Source: JBMOGA01 sp049318625 | Lineage (GTDB): Bacteria; Pseudomonadota; Alphaproteobacteria; Rhizobiales; Hyphomicrobiaceae | Reading direction: 5' to 3' | DNA length: 58,802 nt | NCBI GenBank assembly: GCA_049318625.1 | Contig: JBMOGA010000018.1 | Span: 1-58,802 of the forward strand | Shown: positions 1 to 8,977 of the stretch, one piece after another | Layout of the letters: each line of letters starts with the position of its first letter | Position numbering within the stretch: position 1 is the first letter of the stretch | Notes under the pieces: generated by a model | The model's database searches: none | What the model was told of the DNA's origin: nothing | Seen by the model: only the letters and a program-made list of their open reading frames with translations | Translations under genes and position numbers: made by a program

Positions 1-10
1 CAGGCACTTC

Positions 11-634
11 TTACTTGCCGACCGTCTTCGGGCAACGCTCGCCGATCATGTCGTTGATCTCGGCGATGAGGTCGGAGTGGAACAGGCCGACGTAATCCTC
101 GGCAGCGGCCACCGTCCAGATGGCGCCCTTCACGACCGCCGGCCCCTGGATGTCCTTGAGGCCGATCAGCGCCTTCACCGCCTTGCCGTCCTTGAACTCG
201 ATGCGCGGCTCGACCGTCACGGCGATCGTCGTGATGTCGCTCGCTTTCTCTCCCTCGACCTCGCACTTGATGGTGTGCTGCGGGAACACGAGCGTCTGCG
301 CGGGCTTCGACAGCGCATCGACGACGATCGCACGCGGAATAGACAGGTCGAGCGCGCAGCGGGCATCGCCGAAGCCCCACTTGAGCTTCTTCTTCTCGAC
401 ATCGGCCCTGATCTTCTCTTTCGACCAGGTCTTGGAGAGCCCGCAGGCCAGAATCGCGCCAGTGGCCTCCTTTTTGACGACCAGCTCGCACACCTGCTTG
501 CCGCAATCGTGCAGGGCCTGCTTCTCGTTGGCGGACTCTTCGAAGGCCTGGACCGCGCCAACGCCTGTCAGCAACGCGGCCACGGCGAGAACAACCTGAG
601 CAGCCGGGCGTGCCGGCCTGACGACGAGACGCAT
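11..634 (-). CDS. Exported protein of unknown function
   Basis: A complete 207-residue reading frame. The first about 30 residues form a classical signal peptide: arginines, then a hydrophobic VVLAVAALLTGVG core, then an AxA-like VQA site. An AGGGAGC ribosome binding site lies 8 nt before the ATG. The mature part has about five cysteines (CGKQVCELV, ILACG, DARCALD, IKCEV, ERCPK), which suggests disulfides in the periplasm. I recognise no family. It is transcribed away from the cox IV/pnt genes. Reality as a gene is well supported; function is unknown. Confidence 0.75.
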   Translation of the reverse strand: MRLVVRPARPAAQVVLAVAALLTGVGAVQAFEESANEKQALHDCGKQVCELVVKKEATGAILACGLSKTWSKEKIRADVEKKKLKWGFGDARCALDLSIPRAIVVDALSKPAQTLVFPQHTIKCEVEGEKASDITTIAVTVEPRIEFKDGKAVKALIGLKDIQGPAVVKGAIWTVAAAEDYVGLFHSDLIAEINDMIGERCPKTVGK

Positions 635-876
635 GTTGAGAGCTCCCTGTGCTGCGCTGCGGCAACCCCCGCGCGCATCTTCCCCTGACGGCGCTGTCGG
701 CGCCGCCGCGCTCGTCGCCCGCGAATGGGACGGGATTGCGGCTACCGTGGGCGGGCGGGCGCAGCGCGCGAGAAATCCTTGGACAGGTGCCGGGAAGCCT
801 CGGATGCCGCAGTTGAAGCGCGACGCGACCTGCGATACCAGCTTAACTGCGAGAAGCGCGACTTTGGGAGGATCAT

Positions 877-1023
877 ATGAGTGTCGACACGTCCGACGGC
901 CACCCCGCCATGGACTATAAGGAGCATGTGCGGACCTACGAGGGTTTCGTCACAGCGACCAAATGGGGCACCATCCTGATCGCGCTGATCGTCATCGGCA
1001 TGGCGGTCTTCCTCGTCCGATAG
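877..1023 (+). CDS. aa3-type cytochrome c oxidase subunit IV (48 aa)
   Basis: Small gene reading ATG to TAG, 48 codons, with GGGAGG 5 nt before the ATG. The protein has a short polar N-terminus with the family-like stretch MDYKEHVRTYEGF, followed by one membrane helix (residues about 30-47) ending in Arg. This matches the alphaproteobacterial COX4_pro_2 type of tiny subunit IV, a single-helix accessory chain of aa3-type cytochrome oxidase. In rhizobia it commonly lies just upstream of the transhydrogenase genes, as here (67 bp before pntAA). The family call rests on pattern and context. Confidence 0.85.
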   Translation: MSVDTSDGHPAMDYKEHVRTYEGFVTATKWGTILIALIVIGMAVFLVR

Positions 1024-1090
1024 CCCCGCCGCGTCCCACCGAACTCGTTTTCCCCAGCGCGCCTCACGGCCGCACATCCCGAGTGCTGCG

Positions 1091-2230
1091 ATGATCAAGA
1101 TCGCCGTCACCGCCGAAGGCGCAAGCGAACCCCGCGTCGCCCTCTCGCCGGAAACCGCCAAGAAGCTCGTTCAGCTCGGCTGCGAGGTGCGCGTCCAATC
1201 CGGCGCCGGTCTGCGCTCGCGATTTGCCGATTCGCTGTACGCGGCCCAGGGCGCCGTCATCGCGCCGACCGCCGCCGAGGCCGTCGCCGGCGCCGACGTT
1301 CTCCTCAAGGTCCGCCGGCCGGCGGTCGAGGAAATCGGCGGCCTGAAACCCGACGGTTTGGTCATCGCCATCCTCGACCCTTACGACCGCGCCGGCATGG
1401 AGCCGCTCGCCGCCACCGGCCGCACCCTGTTCGCCATGGAATTCATGCCGCGCATCACGCGGGCCCAGTCGATGGACGTGCTGTCGAGCCAGGCCAACCT
1501 CGCCGGCTACAAGGCGGTGGTCGATGCCGCCTCGATGTTCGAGCAGGCGCTGCCGATGATGATGACCGCCGCCGGCACGGTGCCGGCCGCACGCATCTTC
1601 ATCATGGGCGTCGGCGTCGCCGGCCTGCAGGCCATCGCGACGGCCCGCCGCCTCGGCGGCGTGGTGACCGCAACCGACGTCCGGCCCGCCACCAAGGAGC
1701 AGGTCGCCTCGCTCGGCGCCAAGTTCATCGCCGTCGAGGACGAGGAGTTCAAGCAGGCCCAGACCGCGGCCGGCTACGCCAAGCCCATGTCGGCCGAATA
1801 CCAGACGAAGCAGGCCGAACTGGTCGCGTCCCACATCAAGCTGCAGGACATCGTCATCACCACCGCCCTGATCCCCGGCCGGCCGGCGCCGCGCCTGATC
1901 ACCGCGGCGATGGTGGACACCATGAAGCCCGGCGCCGTCATCGTCGACCTCGCCGCCGAGCGCGGCGGCAACTGCGAGCTGACACGGCCCGGCGAAGTGG
2001 TCGACCACAACGGCGTGCGCATCTCCGGTCCCGTCAATCTGGCGGGCACGGTGCCCGTCAACGCGTCGAGCCTCTATGCCAAGAACCTCCTGACCTTCTT
2101 CGAGACCATGGTCGACAAGAAGGACAAGACCCTCGCCATCAACTGGGCGGACGAGGTCGTCACCGGCACGCTGATTGCCCGGGACGGCAAGATCGTCCAC
2201 CCCGCTCTGCAGCCCAAGGAGGCCGCCTGA
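1091..2230 (+). CDS. pntA: Proton-translocating NAD(P) transhydrogenase, subunit alpha part 1
   Basis: 379 residues, the soluble NAD(H)-binding domain I of transhydrogenase (PntAA/alpha-1 of the split three-subunit form). It begins like the alanine dehydrogenase/PntA family (KIAVTAEGASEPRVALSPET). The Rossmann motif GVGVAGLQAIATARRLG, with the following acidic TATDVRP, lies near residues 175-200. The enzyme couples hydride transfer from NADH to NADP+ to proton re-entry and supplies NADPH. First gene of pntAA-pntAB-pntB; its TGA is followed after 1 nt by the ATG of pntAB, so translation is probably coupled. Confidence 0.95.
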   Translation: MIKIAVTAEGASEPRVALSPETAKKLVQLGCEVRVQSGAGLRSRFADSLYAAQGAVIAPTAAEAVAGADVLLKVRRPAVEEIGGLKPDGLVIAILDPYDRAGMEPLAATGRTLFAMEFMPRITRAQSMDVLSSQANLAGYKAVVDAASMFEQALPMMMTAAGTVPAARIFIMGVGVAGLQAIATARRLGGVVTATDVRPATKEQVASLGAKFIAVEDEEFKQAQTAAGYAKPMSAEYQTKQAELVASHIKLQDIVITTALIPGRPAPRLITAAMVDTMKPGAVIVDLAAERGGNCELTRPGEVVDHNGVRISGPVNLAGTVPVNASSLYAKNLLTFFETMVDKKDKTLAINWADEVVTGTLIARDGKIVHPALQPKEAA

Positions 2231-2231
2231 C

Positions 2232-2615
2232 ATGCGCCGCGCTCTGATTGCCGCCGGCCTTTCGGCGCTTGCCGCGACCCCGGCCTTCGCCGCCTCCGGG
2301 ATCGGCGATGCGGTTGATCCCTCGATCTACCGCCTCATGGTGTTCGTGATGGCGATCTTCGTCGGCTACTACGTCGTCTGGAGCGTCACGCCGGCGCTGC
2401 ATACGCCTTTGATGGCCGTCACCAACGCCATCTCGTCGGTGATCGTCGTCGGCGCCCTGCTGGCGGTCGGCGTCAGCCTCGTCGCGTCCGGCAGCACGCT
2501 GGCCAAGGTGTTCGGCTTCCTCGCCCTCATGATGGCCTCGGTGAACATCTTCGGCGGCTTCCTGGTCACCCAGCGAATGCTCGCAATGTACAAGAAGAAA
2601 GACAGCAAGCGCTGA
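2232..2615 (+). CDS. Transhydrogenase membrane subunit alpha part 2 (PntAB)
   Basis: 127 residues. The start is the ATG 1 nt after the pntAA stop; a longer upstream frame overlaps pntAA and is not family-like. The N-terminus is signal-peptide-like (RRALIAAGLSALAATPAFA). Three hydrophobic helices follow (about residues 35-53, 60-85, 90-110), as in the N-terminal half of the proton channel (domain II) of split transhydrogenases. The C-terminus is lysine-rich and cytosolic. It assembles with pntB, whose ATG is 20 bp downstream. Confidence 0.93.
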   Translation: MRRALIAAGLSALAATPAFAASGIGDAVDPSIYRLMVFVMAIFVGYYVVWSVTPALHTPLMAVTNAISSVIVVGALLAVGVSLVASGSTLAKVFGFLALMMASVNIFGGFLVTQRMLAMYKKKDSKR

Positions 2616-2635
2616 TCGCGCCGGGAGAAGCTTCC

Positions 2636-4042
2636 ATGTCTGCCAATCTCGCCGCCGTCGCCTATCTCGTATCGGGCGTGCTGTTCATCCTCGCCCTGCG
2701 CGGCCTCTCGAGCCCCGAGACCTCGCGTCAGGGCAACAACCTCGGCATGATCGGCATGGCGCTGGCCATGGGCACGACGCTGTCGCAGCTCGCGGATCCG
2801 GGCTCGTTCGTGACCTGGATGCTGATCGTAGGCGGTCTGGTCATCGGCGGCGGCGTCGGCGCCTACACCGCGCGCACCATTCCGATGACCGCGATGCCCG
2901 AACTCGTCGCAGCATTCCACAGCCTCGTCGGCCTCGCGGCCGTGTTCGTCGCCGCTGCCGCCCTCAATGCGCCGGCTGCGTTCGGCATCGGCACGCCCGG
3001 CAACATCGCAGCGGTGAGCCTGGCCGAGATGTCGATCGGCACCGCAATCGGCGCCTTGACGTTCACCGGCTCGGTGATCGCCTTCGCCAAGCTCTCGGGC
3101 CGCATGTCCGGCAAGCCCATCATTCTGCCGGCCCGGCACATCGTCAACCTGTCCCTCGCGATCCTGCTCGTCGTGCTGATCGTGCTGTTCTGCGATACCG
3201 GCTCTCAGACGCTGTTCTGGATGATCACCATCCTGGCCCTCGTGCTCGGCGCGCTGATCATCATCCCGATCGGCGGCGCCGACATGCCGGTGGTCGTATC
3301 GATGCTGAACTCCTACTCGGGCTGGGCTGCCGCCGGCATCGGCTTCACGCTCGGCAATGTCGCGCTCATCATCACGGGCGCCCTGGTCGGCTCATCGGGC
3401 GCCATCCTGTCGTACATCATGTGCAAGGGCATGAACCGCTCGTTCATCTCGGTCATCCTCGGCGGCTTCGGCGGCGAAACCGCCGGCCCGGCCGCCGGTG
3501 CCGCCGAGCAGCGCCCCGTCAAGCAGGGCTCGGCCGACGATGCGGCCTTCCTGATGAAGAACTCGCAGAAGGTCATCATCGTGCCGGGCTACGGCATGGC
3601 GGTCGCCCAGGCTCAGCATGCGCTGCGCGAGTTGGCGGACTCCCTGAAAAAGGCCGGCGTCGAGGTGAAGTACGCCATCCACCCGGTGGCCGGCCGCATG
3701 CCGGGGCACATGAATGTGCTGCTGGCCGAAGCCAACGTTCCTTACGACGAGGTCTTCGAACTCGAGGACATCAACAACGAGTTCGCCCAGGCCGACGTGG
3801 TCTATGTGATCGGCGCCAACGACGTGACCAACCCCGCAGCCAAGGAGGACCCGTCGTCGCCGATCTATGGCATGCCCGTCCTCGAGGTCTGGAAGGCGGG
3901 GACCGTCATGTTCAACAAGCGCTCGCTCGCCTCGGGCTACGCCGGCATTGACAACACGCTGTTCTATCGCGACAACACGATGATGCTGCTGGGCGACGCC
4001 AAGAAAATGACCGAGAGCATCGTCAAGTCGTTGGCGCACTGA
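2636..4042 (+). CDS. pntB: Transhydrogenase subunit beta
   Basis: 468 residues, normal length for PntB. The first about 270 residues are membrane helices of domain II. The C-terminal about 190 residues are the NADP(H)-binding domain III, with the motifs VPGYGMAVAQAQH, HPVAGRMPGHMNVLLAEA and IGANDVTNPAAK. Domain III and PntAA exchange hydride while the membrane part moves protons. Third gene of the pnt operon, separated from pntAB by 20 bp containing GGGAGAAG as ribosome binding site. Confidence 0.96.
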   Translation: MSANLAAVAYLVSGVLFILALRGLSSPETSRQGNNLGMIGMALAMGTTLSQLADPGSFVTWMLIVGGLVIGGGVGAYTARTIPMTAMPELVAAFHSLVGLAAVFVAAAALNAPAAFGIGTPGNIAAVSLAEMSIGTAIGALTFTGSVIAFAKLSGRMSGKPIILPARHIVNLSLAILLVVLIVLFCDTGSQTLFWMITILALVLGALIIIPIGGADMPVVVSMLNSYSGWAAAGIGFTLGNVALIITGALVGSSGAILSYIMCKGMNRSFISVILGGFGGETAGPAAGAAEQRPVKQGSADDAAFLMKNSQKVIIVPGYGMAVAQAQHALRELADSLKKAGVEVKYAIHPVAGRMPGHMNVLLAEANVPYDEVFELEDINNEFAQADVVYVIGANDVTNPAAKEDPSSPIYGMPVLEVWKAGTVMFNKRSLASGYAGIDNTLFYRDNTMMLLGDAKKMTESIVKSLAH

Positions 4043-4090
4043 TCGGGGTACGGTCCGCCGCCCCCGCAACATCCAATCCAGCAGGAGTGG

Positions 4091-4897
4091 ATGGACATTC
4101 TACTGAAAGTCCTGCTCGGCATCGGCACGATCTATCTCGCCGTGGCCGTCGCCGCTTTCCTGGGCCAACGGGCACTCATGTATGTGCCCGACCCGCGCTA
4201 TGTGCGCCCCGAGCAGGACGGATTGATCGGCGTCGAGGAGCGGATTCTCGCAACGCCGGACGGTGCCAAGGTGATCGCTTGGTTCGGTCGCGCCCGGCCC
4301 GGCCAGCCGACCCTGCTTTATTTCCATGGCAACGCCGGCAGCTTGTCCGCCAGGTCCGAGCGCATCGCGCGGTATCTCGCCCGTGGCTTCGGCATCATGA
4401 TGATGACCTATCGTGGCTACGGTGGATCGACCGGCCGGCCGTCGGAAGCCGCAAACGTCGCTGATGCCAAACTGGCCTACGACGCGCTGGTGGCGTCCGG
4501 CGTCGCCCCGGCCGACATCGTGTTGTATGGAGAATCGATCGGCACCGGCGTGGCGGTCCAACTCGCTGCTTCACGCCCGGTCGGCGGAGTCATCCTCGAC
4601 GCTCCGTATACTTCAATTGTCGACGTGGCGGCCCGGGCCTATCCCTACCTGCCCGTCCGTCCGTTTCTGCTCGACCGCTACGAGACCATGAAGCACATCG
4701 ACCGGATCCGAGCCCCCTTGCTGATCGTGCACGGCGAGCGGGACTCGATCATTCCCGTCGAGATGGGCCGCGAAGTTCTTGCCGCCGCCGGCGGACCGAA
4801 ACAGATGATCACCTTCCCGCACGCCGGCCACTCGGACCACCACCTGTACGGCTCCTATGAGGCGATCACGACTTGGCTCGCAGCGCTGCGTCCATAG
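4091..4897 (+). CDS. Alpha/beta hydrolase (ABHD13/BEM46-like)
   Basis: 268 residues. A membrane helix at residues 4-24 anchors the protein. The hydrolase domain shows an oxyanion segment (HGNAGS, 79-84), nucleophile elbow GESIGTG with Ser149, acid in HGERD (Asp218) and His247 in HAGHSDHH, so the catalytic triad is complete. This matches the serine peptidase/esterase S9-like BEM46 family, whose bacterial substrates are mostly unknown. It follows pntB by 48 bp and may be read through from it. An AGGAG lies just before the start. Confidence 0.88.
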   Translation: MDILLKVLLGIGTIYLAVAVAAFLGQRALMYVPDPRYVRPEQDGLIGVEERILATPDGAKVIAWFGRARPGQPTLLYFHGNAGSLSARSERIARYLARGFGIMMMTYRGYGGSTGRPSEAANVADAKLAYDALVASGVAPADIVLYGESIGTGVAVQLAASRPVGGVILDAPYTSIVDVAARAYPYLPVRPFLLDRYETMKHIDRIRAPLLIVHGERDSIIPVEMGREVLAAAGGPKQMITFPHAGHSDHHLYGSYEAITTWLAALRP

Positions 4898-4930
4898 GCT
4901 CGGCGTTCCGATCGTCACGCCCAACGCACA

Positions 4931-4955
4931 AAGGCCGCTGCGAGCGAGCGGCCTT
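4931..4955. terminator. Hairpin between hydrolase and rpsU
   Basis: Perfect 9-bp stem AAGGCCGCT/AGCGGCCTT with a 7-nt loop, placed between the convergent ends of the hydrolase gene and rpsU. T-rich tails are short on both sides, so it may act as a bidirectional terminator of modest strength. Confidence 0.6.
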
Positions 4956-4985
4956 CAAGCAGATCCGGATCAACGGTCGCGCGCG

Positions 4986-5258
4986 TCAGCGCGGACCGGA
5001 GCCACCACGAGCCGGCGCGCCGCCGGGCGTCGTCGGCTTCACGGGCTTGCCCGGGAGCAGACCTTCACGCTGCAGGCGCTTGCGGGCGAGCTTACGAGCC
5101 CGGCGAACCGCTTCAGCCTTCTCACGCGCCCTCTTCTCGGACGGCTTCTCGAAGTAGTTCCGCAGCTTCATCTCGCGGAAAATACCCTCGCGCTGCATCT
5201 TCTTCTTGAGCGCCTTGAGGGCTTGGTCGACATTATTGTCGCGAACGAGAACCTGCAC
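4986..5258 (-). CDS. rpsU: 30S ribosomal protein S21
   Basis: 90 residues beginning VQVLVRDNNVDQALKALKKKMQREG, the typical alphaproteobacterial S21. I place the start at a GTG because AAAGGA lies about 10 nt upstream and homologues begin at exactly this residue; the ATG 54 nt further upstream would add a non-conserved tail. The body KPSEKRAREKAEAVRRARKLARK is the basic RNA-binding part. The C-terminus is a Pro/Gly/Arg extension after residue 66, common in rhizobia. S21 sits on the 30S platform and aids initiation. Confidence 0.95.
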   Translation of the reverse strand: MQVLVRDNNVDQALKALKKKMQREGIFREMKLRNYFEKPSEKRAREKAEAVRRARKLARKRLQREGLLPGKPVKPTTPGGAPARGGSGPR

Positions 5259-5403
5259 GCGATCCGATCCTTTCGACTGTTGATCCAAATATTGAAGGCC
5301 GGCGGCGGACACGAACGTCCAGCCCCACCAGCCTGCCAGATGACCAGCGGTTTACCAAAGGTCCAGGAGCAAGTCTACCTGGACCTGTTGAAAATTCCTG
5401 CGT

Positions 5404-6510
5404 TCAACCGGCTTTCCGGGGGCTCAATCGGTTGACGTGGCCCATTTTTCGGCCGTCGCGGGCCTCCCGCTTGCCGTAGAGGTGCAGAATAGCCCCCGGC
5501 GCGGCCGCCAGTTCCCGCCACGCCAGCACGTCGGCCCCGATCAGATTCTCCATCTCGGCATCGCTGTGCCGCCCGGTATCGCCGAGCGGCCACCCGGCCA
5601 CGGCCCGGATATGGCTCTCGAACTGGCCGATGGCACAGGCGTCCATGGTCCAGTGCCCACTATTGTGAACCCGCGGTGCGATCTCGTTGACGACGAACGG
5701 CTCCGCGACCCCGGCGCCCATGTAGAACATCTCCACCGCCAGCACCCCCACATAGTCGAGCGCCGTGGCGATCCGCTCGGCGATCCGGCAGGCCGCCGCG
5801 ACCTCCGAGGGCTCGAGCCGGGCAGGGACCCGTGAGGTCCGCAGGATGCCGCCGCCGTGCCTGTTCTCCGGGACGTCGTAGGTCCGCAATTCGCCGTCCT
5901 GGCCCCGCACCACCAGGACCGAAACCTCGAAATCGAACGCCAGGCGGCACTCCAGCACGGCTGGCCCGCCCCCGATTGTCGCGAGGGCACTCGCCAGATC
6001 GGCCGGCACGGCGACCCCGGCCTGGCCCTTGCCGTCATAGCCGAGCCGCCGGGTCTTCATGATGCCGGGCCCGGCCCATGCCGCAAGCGCACTCTCGGCC
6101 GCATCGAGCGCCCGGCCATCGTCGATGGCCACGAACGGCGCAACCGCGATCCCGAGATCGCAGATGAAGGATTTCTCGGCGAGCCGATCCTGCGACACCT
6201 CGAGCGCCTGGGCGCCCGGACGCACGACGCCGCCCCCCGCCACGATGTGGCGCACCGAGTCCACCGGCACGTTCTCGAATTCGTAGGTGACCACGTCGAC
6301 CGCCCGCGCAAAGGCGGCGAGCGCCGCAGCATCGTCGAACCGCCCGATCGTGTGCCGTGCCGCGACGTCGAACGCGGGGCCCGAGGCATCGTCGAAGATG
6401 TGCGCCTTGAGACCGAGGCGAGCGGCCGCCATCGCCAGCATGCGGCCGAGTTGGCCGCTGCCGAGAATGCCGATCGTGCTCCCGGGAGGAAGGGGAAACT
6501 CTGGAGTCAT
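5404..6510 (-). CDS. purK: N5-carboxyaminoimidazole ribonucleotide synthase
   Basis: 368 residues from the ATG 7 nt after the purE stop; an upstream in-frame ATG lies inside purE and is rejected. It opens with the ATP-grasp/PurK signature GSTIGILGSGQLGRMLAMAAARLGL. It contains KTRRLGYDGKGQ (ATP-binding loop) and NEIAPRVHNSGHWT (metal/phosphate site). PurK makes N5-CAIR from AIR, bicarbonate and ATP in purine synthesis, and PurE next to it isomerises the product. The pair is transcribed as purE-purK. Confidence 0.96.
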   Translation of the reverse strand: MTPEFPLPPGSTIGILGSGQLGRMLAMAAARLGLKAHIFDDASGPAFDVAARHTIGRFDDAAALAAFARAVDVVTYEFENVPVDSVRHIVAGGGVVRPGAQALEVSQDRLAEKSFICDLGIAVAPFVAIDDGRALDAAESALAAWAGPGIMKTRRLGYDGKGQAGVAVPADLASALATIGGGPAVLECRLAFDFEVSVLVVRGQDGELRTYDVPENRHGGGILRTSRVPARLEPSEVAAACRIAERIATALDYVGVLAVEMFYMGAGVAEPFVVNEIAPRVHNSGHWTMDACAIGQFESHIRAVAGWPLGDTGRHSDAEMENLIGADVLAWRELAAAPGAILHLYGKREARDGRKMGHVNRLSPRKAG

Positions 6511-6517
6511 CGTCGTG

Positions 6518-7039
6518 TCAGCCCCGCCCACTCGCGCCGCCGGCTGCATCCCCATCGACCGGCATCTCGCCGACGGCTGCCGTGCGGGCTGCCCGCCAGG
6601 CCGCGAGCCGCGCCGCCAGATCGGCATCGCCGAGGGCCAGGATCTGCGCCGCCAGCAGCCCCGCATTTGTCGCGCCGGCCTCGCCGATCGCCAGCGTGCC
6701 GACCGGCACGCCTGCCGGCATCTGGACGATCGAATAGAGGCTGTCGAGGCCGTTGAGGGACCTGCTGGTCACCGGCACGCCCAGCACCGGCAGGATCGTC
6801 AAAGCAGCCACCATGCCGGGCAGGTGCGCGGCCCCGCCGGCTCCCGCGATGATCACCTTGAGCCCGCGTTCGACCGCCGTCTTGGCATAGCCGTAGAGCC
6901 TGTCCGGCGTGCGGTGCGCCGACACGATCCGCGTCTCGTGCGCCACCGCGAGTTCGCCGAGAACGTCGGCGGCGCGCCTCATAGTCGCCCAGTCCGACTG
7001 GCTGCCCATGATGATGCCGACGCGTGGCTGATCGCCCAT
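6518..7039 (-). CDS. purE: N5-CAIR mutase, catalytic subunit
   Basis: 173 residues, normal length. Diagnostic class I PurE motifs: GIIMGSQSDWATMR at the N-terminus, SAHRTPDR (with the catalytic His), AGAGGAAHLPGMVAA, and GVPVTSRSLNGLDSLYSIVQMPAGVPVGT. The chosen ATG gives the family start; the frame extends further upstream but without homology. It converts N5-CAIR to CAIR. First gene of purEK. Confidence 0.96.
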   Translation of the reverse strand: MGDQPRVGIIMGSQSDWATMRRAADVLGELAVAHETRIVSAHRTPDRLYGYAKTAVERGLKVIIAGAGGAAHLPGMVAALTILPVLGVPVTSRSLNGLDSLYSIVQMPAGVPVGTLAIGEAGATNAGLLAAQILALGDADLAARLAAWRAARTAAVGEMPVDGDAAGGASGRG

Positions 7040-7162
7040 TGGTCCTGTTCCAGCGGCTCGAACGAAAGCGGAAACGTTAGTGGCCGCTGTTACCCTTTGG
7101 CAAGAGCGTCGCGCGCCGATGGCGGACGGCATCCCCCGGTTGCCGCTGCCACCGCCATGGGC

Positions 7163-7369
7163 TCAGGCGATGATGTCCGGGAACAAGCGGTCCTCGACCG
7201 CGGTGATCTGGTCCTTGACCTTGAGCTTGCGCTTCTTGAGCCGGGTGATGGAGAGCTGATCGGCGGTCGAAGCCGCTTCGAGCGCAACGATCTCGTCGTC
7301 GAGCTGGCGGTGCTCGGCCCTGAGTTTGACGAGCATCTCGCGAAGCTCGCGATCATCCTGGCGCTGCAT
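7163..7369 (-). CDS. YdcH family (DUF465) small helical protein
   Basis: 68 residues starting MQRQDDRELREML. The sequence is almost all charged heptads (LRAEHRQLDDEIVALE...LKKRKLKVKDQI), the DUF465/YdcH pattern of a short coiled coil with the conserved LKKxKLxxKDxI end. Function is unknown in the family. It lies head-to-head with a second DUF465 gene at 7622, with 252 bp between the starts. Confidence 0.85.
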   Translation of the reverse strand: MQRQDDRELREMLVKLRAEHRQLDDEIVALEAASTADQLSITRLKKRKLKVKDQITAVEDRLFPDIIA

Positions 7370-7621
7370 GAACGGCGGTGCCCGCTGCGAATTTCGCCGC
7401 ACTATTGCGGCCATCGGCACGGAAAGGCAAGACCAAAGGCGGCGCCTTGGCCTGAAGGCCGGCAGCAAACCGTAGCTGATGATTCACCACCTGGAAACCA
7501 CCCCAACGCAACCTGGGATAACTGGTGGAGTTTCTGCATATCCGTCCGCAGGCGTCCCTAGACGAAGCGTCGCAGTTCTGTCACACTCCCTTCGTCCTTA
7601 ACGCTGATACCGGAGGGCCGC

Positions 7622-7798
7622 ATGGCGCTCAGTGCTCATCTGAATGAGTTGACGGAAAAGCATCGGACGTTGGATCGCAAGATCCAGGATGAACTGGCGA
7701 AACCCGCCTCCGACGAGGTGAAGATTGCTCGCTGGAAACACGAAAAGCTGAAAATCAAGGACAAGATCAGTCGCCTAGCGGCGCAAACTCAGCACTGA
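7622..7798 (+). CDS. YdcH family (DUF465) small helical protein, second copy
   Basis: 58 codons from ATG to TGA, preceded by CCGGAGGG. The protein (start MALSAHLNELTEKHRTLD) has the same coiled-coil layout as its neighbour and the same KLKIKDKISRL ending, so the two are paralogues. Small enough to be missed by length-limited gene finders, but the ribosome binding site, codon use and family pattern support it. Function is unknown. Confidence 0.85.
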   Translation: MALSAHLNELTEKHRTLDRKIQDELAKPASDEVKIARWKHEKLKIKDKISRLAAQTQH

Positions 7799-7825
7799 TC
7801 GGGCGCGCCGCGCGACCGGGTGGTG

Positions 7826-7855
7826 ATCGGCCGCTGCGTCCCGCCAGCGGCCGAT
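7826..7855. terminator. Strong hairpin after the second YdcH gene
   Basis: Perfect 11-bp inverted repeat ATCGGCCGCTG/CAGCGGCCGAT with an 8-nt loop, 28 bp after the YdcH stop and before the convergent end of the ParA gene. No T-tract follows, so termination is an inference from position and stem strength. Confidence 0.5.
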
Positions 7856-7972
7856 GATCGGGCTTGCCAGACAATTCAGTTGGCTGACAGGCCCGACTGG
7901 CCGACGACACGACGGCCGCCCCCCGTCGTCGTGCGACGCGACCTGCTCACGGCGTCGAGATCCGCCACCGGT

Positions 7973-8830
7973 TCAATCAGCAGGCGGAGCGGCGAGGCGC
8001 GCCAGCACCTCGGCTGTCAGCTGACGCATGGCAACGCCGGCATCACCCGGATACTTCGCCGCGTACGAGCGCGTCTGCGCCACGAACGAGGCGGCATACT
8101 GCATTGAAGTCGAACGCGGAATGACGGTCTCGAAACACCGGTTCTCGGCATCACTGGCCAGCCATTTGTGAAACTCGGAATCGACGGGCGAGCTTGCGTC
8201 CTTCATGGTGATCAGCACACCGAGATTGCGCGCGAATCCCTTGTTGCTCTCCACCTGCTTGAAGCGGCGGAAGAACGCCAAGCCGCATGCCGAGATGTAG
8301 TCCGGCTTGGTCGGCGACAGGTGGAAATCGGCCTCGCGCAGCCAGCACTCCGTCACGATCGACAAGCCCGGCGGACAGTCCACCAGAACGACATCGAAGC
8401 TGCGGGATACCTCGGCCAGCAACTCGCTGATCGACTGGCGCAAGCGTGTCTCGGCGTGGGCGCTCGAGATCTCCCGCTCCAGCAGTGTGAGGTTGGTATC
8501 GCTCGCCATGAGCCAGACGCGGCGCGCATCGTCGACGTCGGACACCGGCCCGGTCACGTACTGGCGCCAGTCCTCGCGCTGCCGGCGCAGCACATGGGCC
8601 AACAGCAGGTCGACCAGCGTGCGGCCCTGCTCCTGCAGTTGCGACATGTGATGCGGCCCGGCGAGCAGATAGCTGACGCTCCCCTGGGCGTCGCTGTCGA
8701 TCACCAGGACCGACTTGCCGTGGAACAGCGACAGCGTCTCGGCCAGCGCCAGCACGACGGTAGACTTGCCGACGCCACCCTTGGTGTTCATGACGGCAAT
8801 GACGTTCGACAACGAGCCCATCTGATCCAT
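7973..8830 (-). CDS. Orphan ParA-family ATPase
   Basis: 285 residues from the ATG at 8830 (another ATG 9 nt later is equally possible). It has the deviant Walker A box NTKGGVGKST near residue 15, DSDAQGS (Walker A') and VDCPPGLS (Walker B), typical of ParA/MinD/Soj proteins that form ATP-dependent dimers on DNA or membrane. No parB, minC or flagellar partner gene is adjacent: recO follows and a YdcH gene precedes. It may position a cargo other than the chromosome; that is inference. Confidence 0.85.
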   Translation of the reverse strand: MDQMGSLSNVIAVMNTKGGVGKSTVVLALAETLSLFHGKSVLVIDSDAQGSVSYLLAGPHHMSQLQEQGRTLVDLLLAHVLRRQREDWRQYVTGPVSDVDDARRVWLMASDTNLTLLEREISSAHAETRLRQSISELLAEVSRSFDVVLVDCPPGLSIVTECWLREADFHLSPTKPDYISACGLAFFRRFKQVESNKGFARNLGVLITMKDASSPVDSEFHKWLASDAENRCFETVIPRSTSMQYAASFVAQTRSYAAKYPGDAGVAMRQLTAEVLARLAAPPAD

Positions 8831-8977
8831 TCGATCGTGGCGAACTGCGACCTCCCCGACCCATGCGCGCCGGGACCCGTGCGGGAACGAGGATCTTGTA
8901 ACACTAAAGGTTGCAATTTGTAGGCACGCAACCGAAACAGGATTGACGCCGTGCAGCATGCGGCGCCTGGGCCCTTG

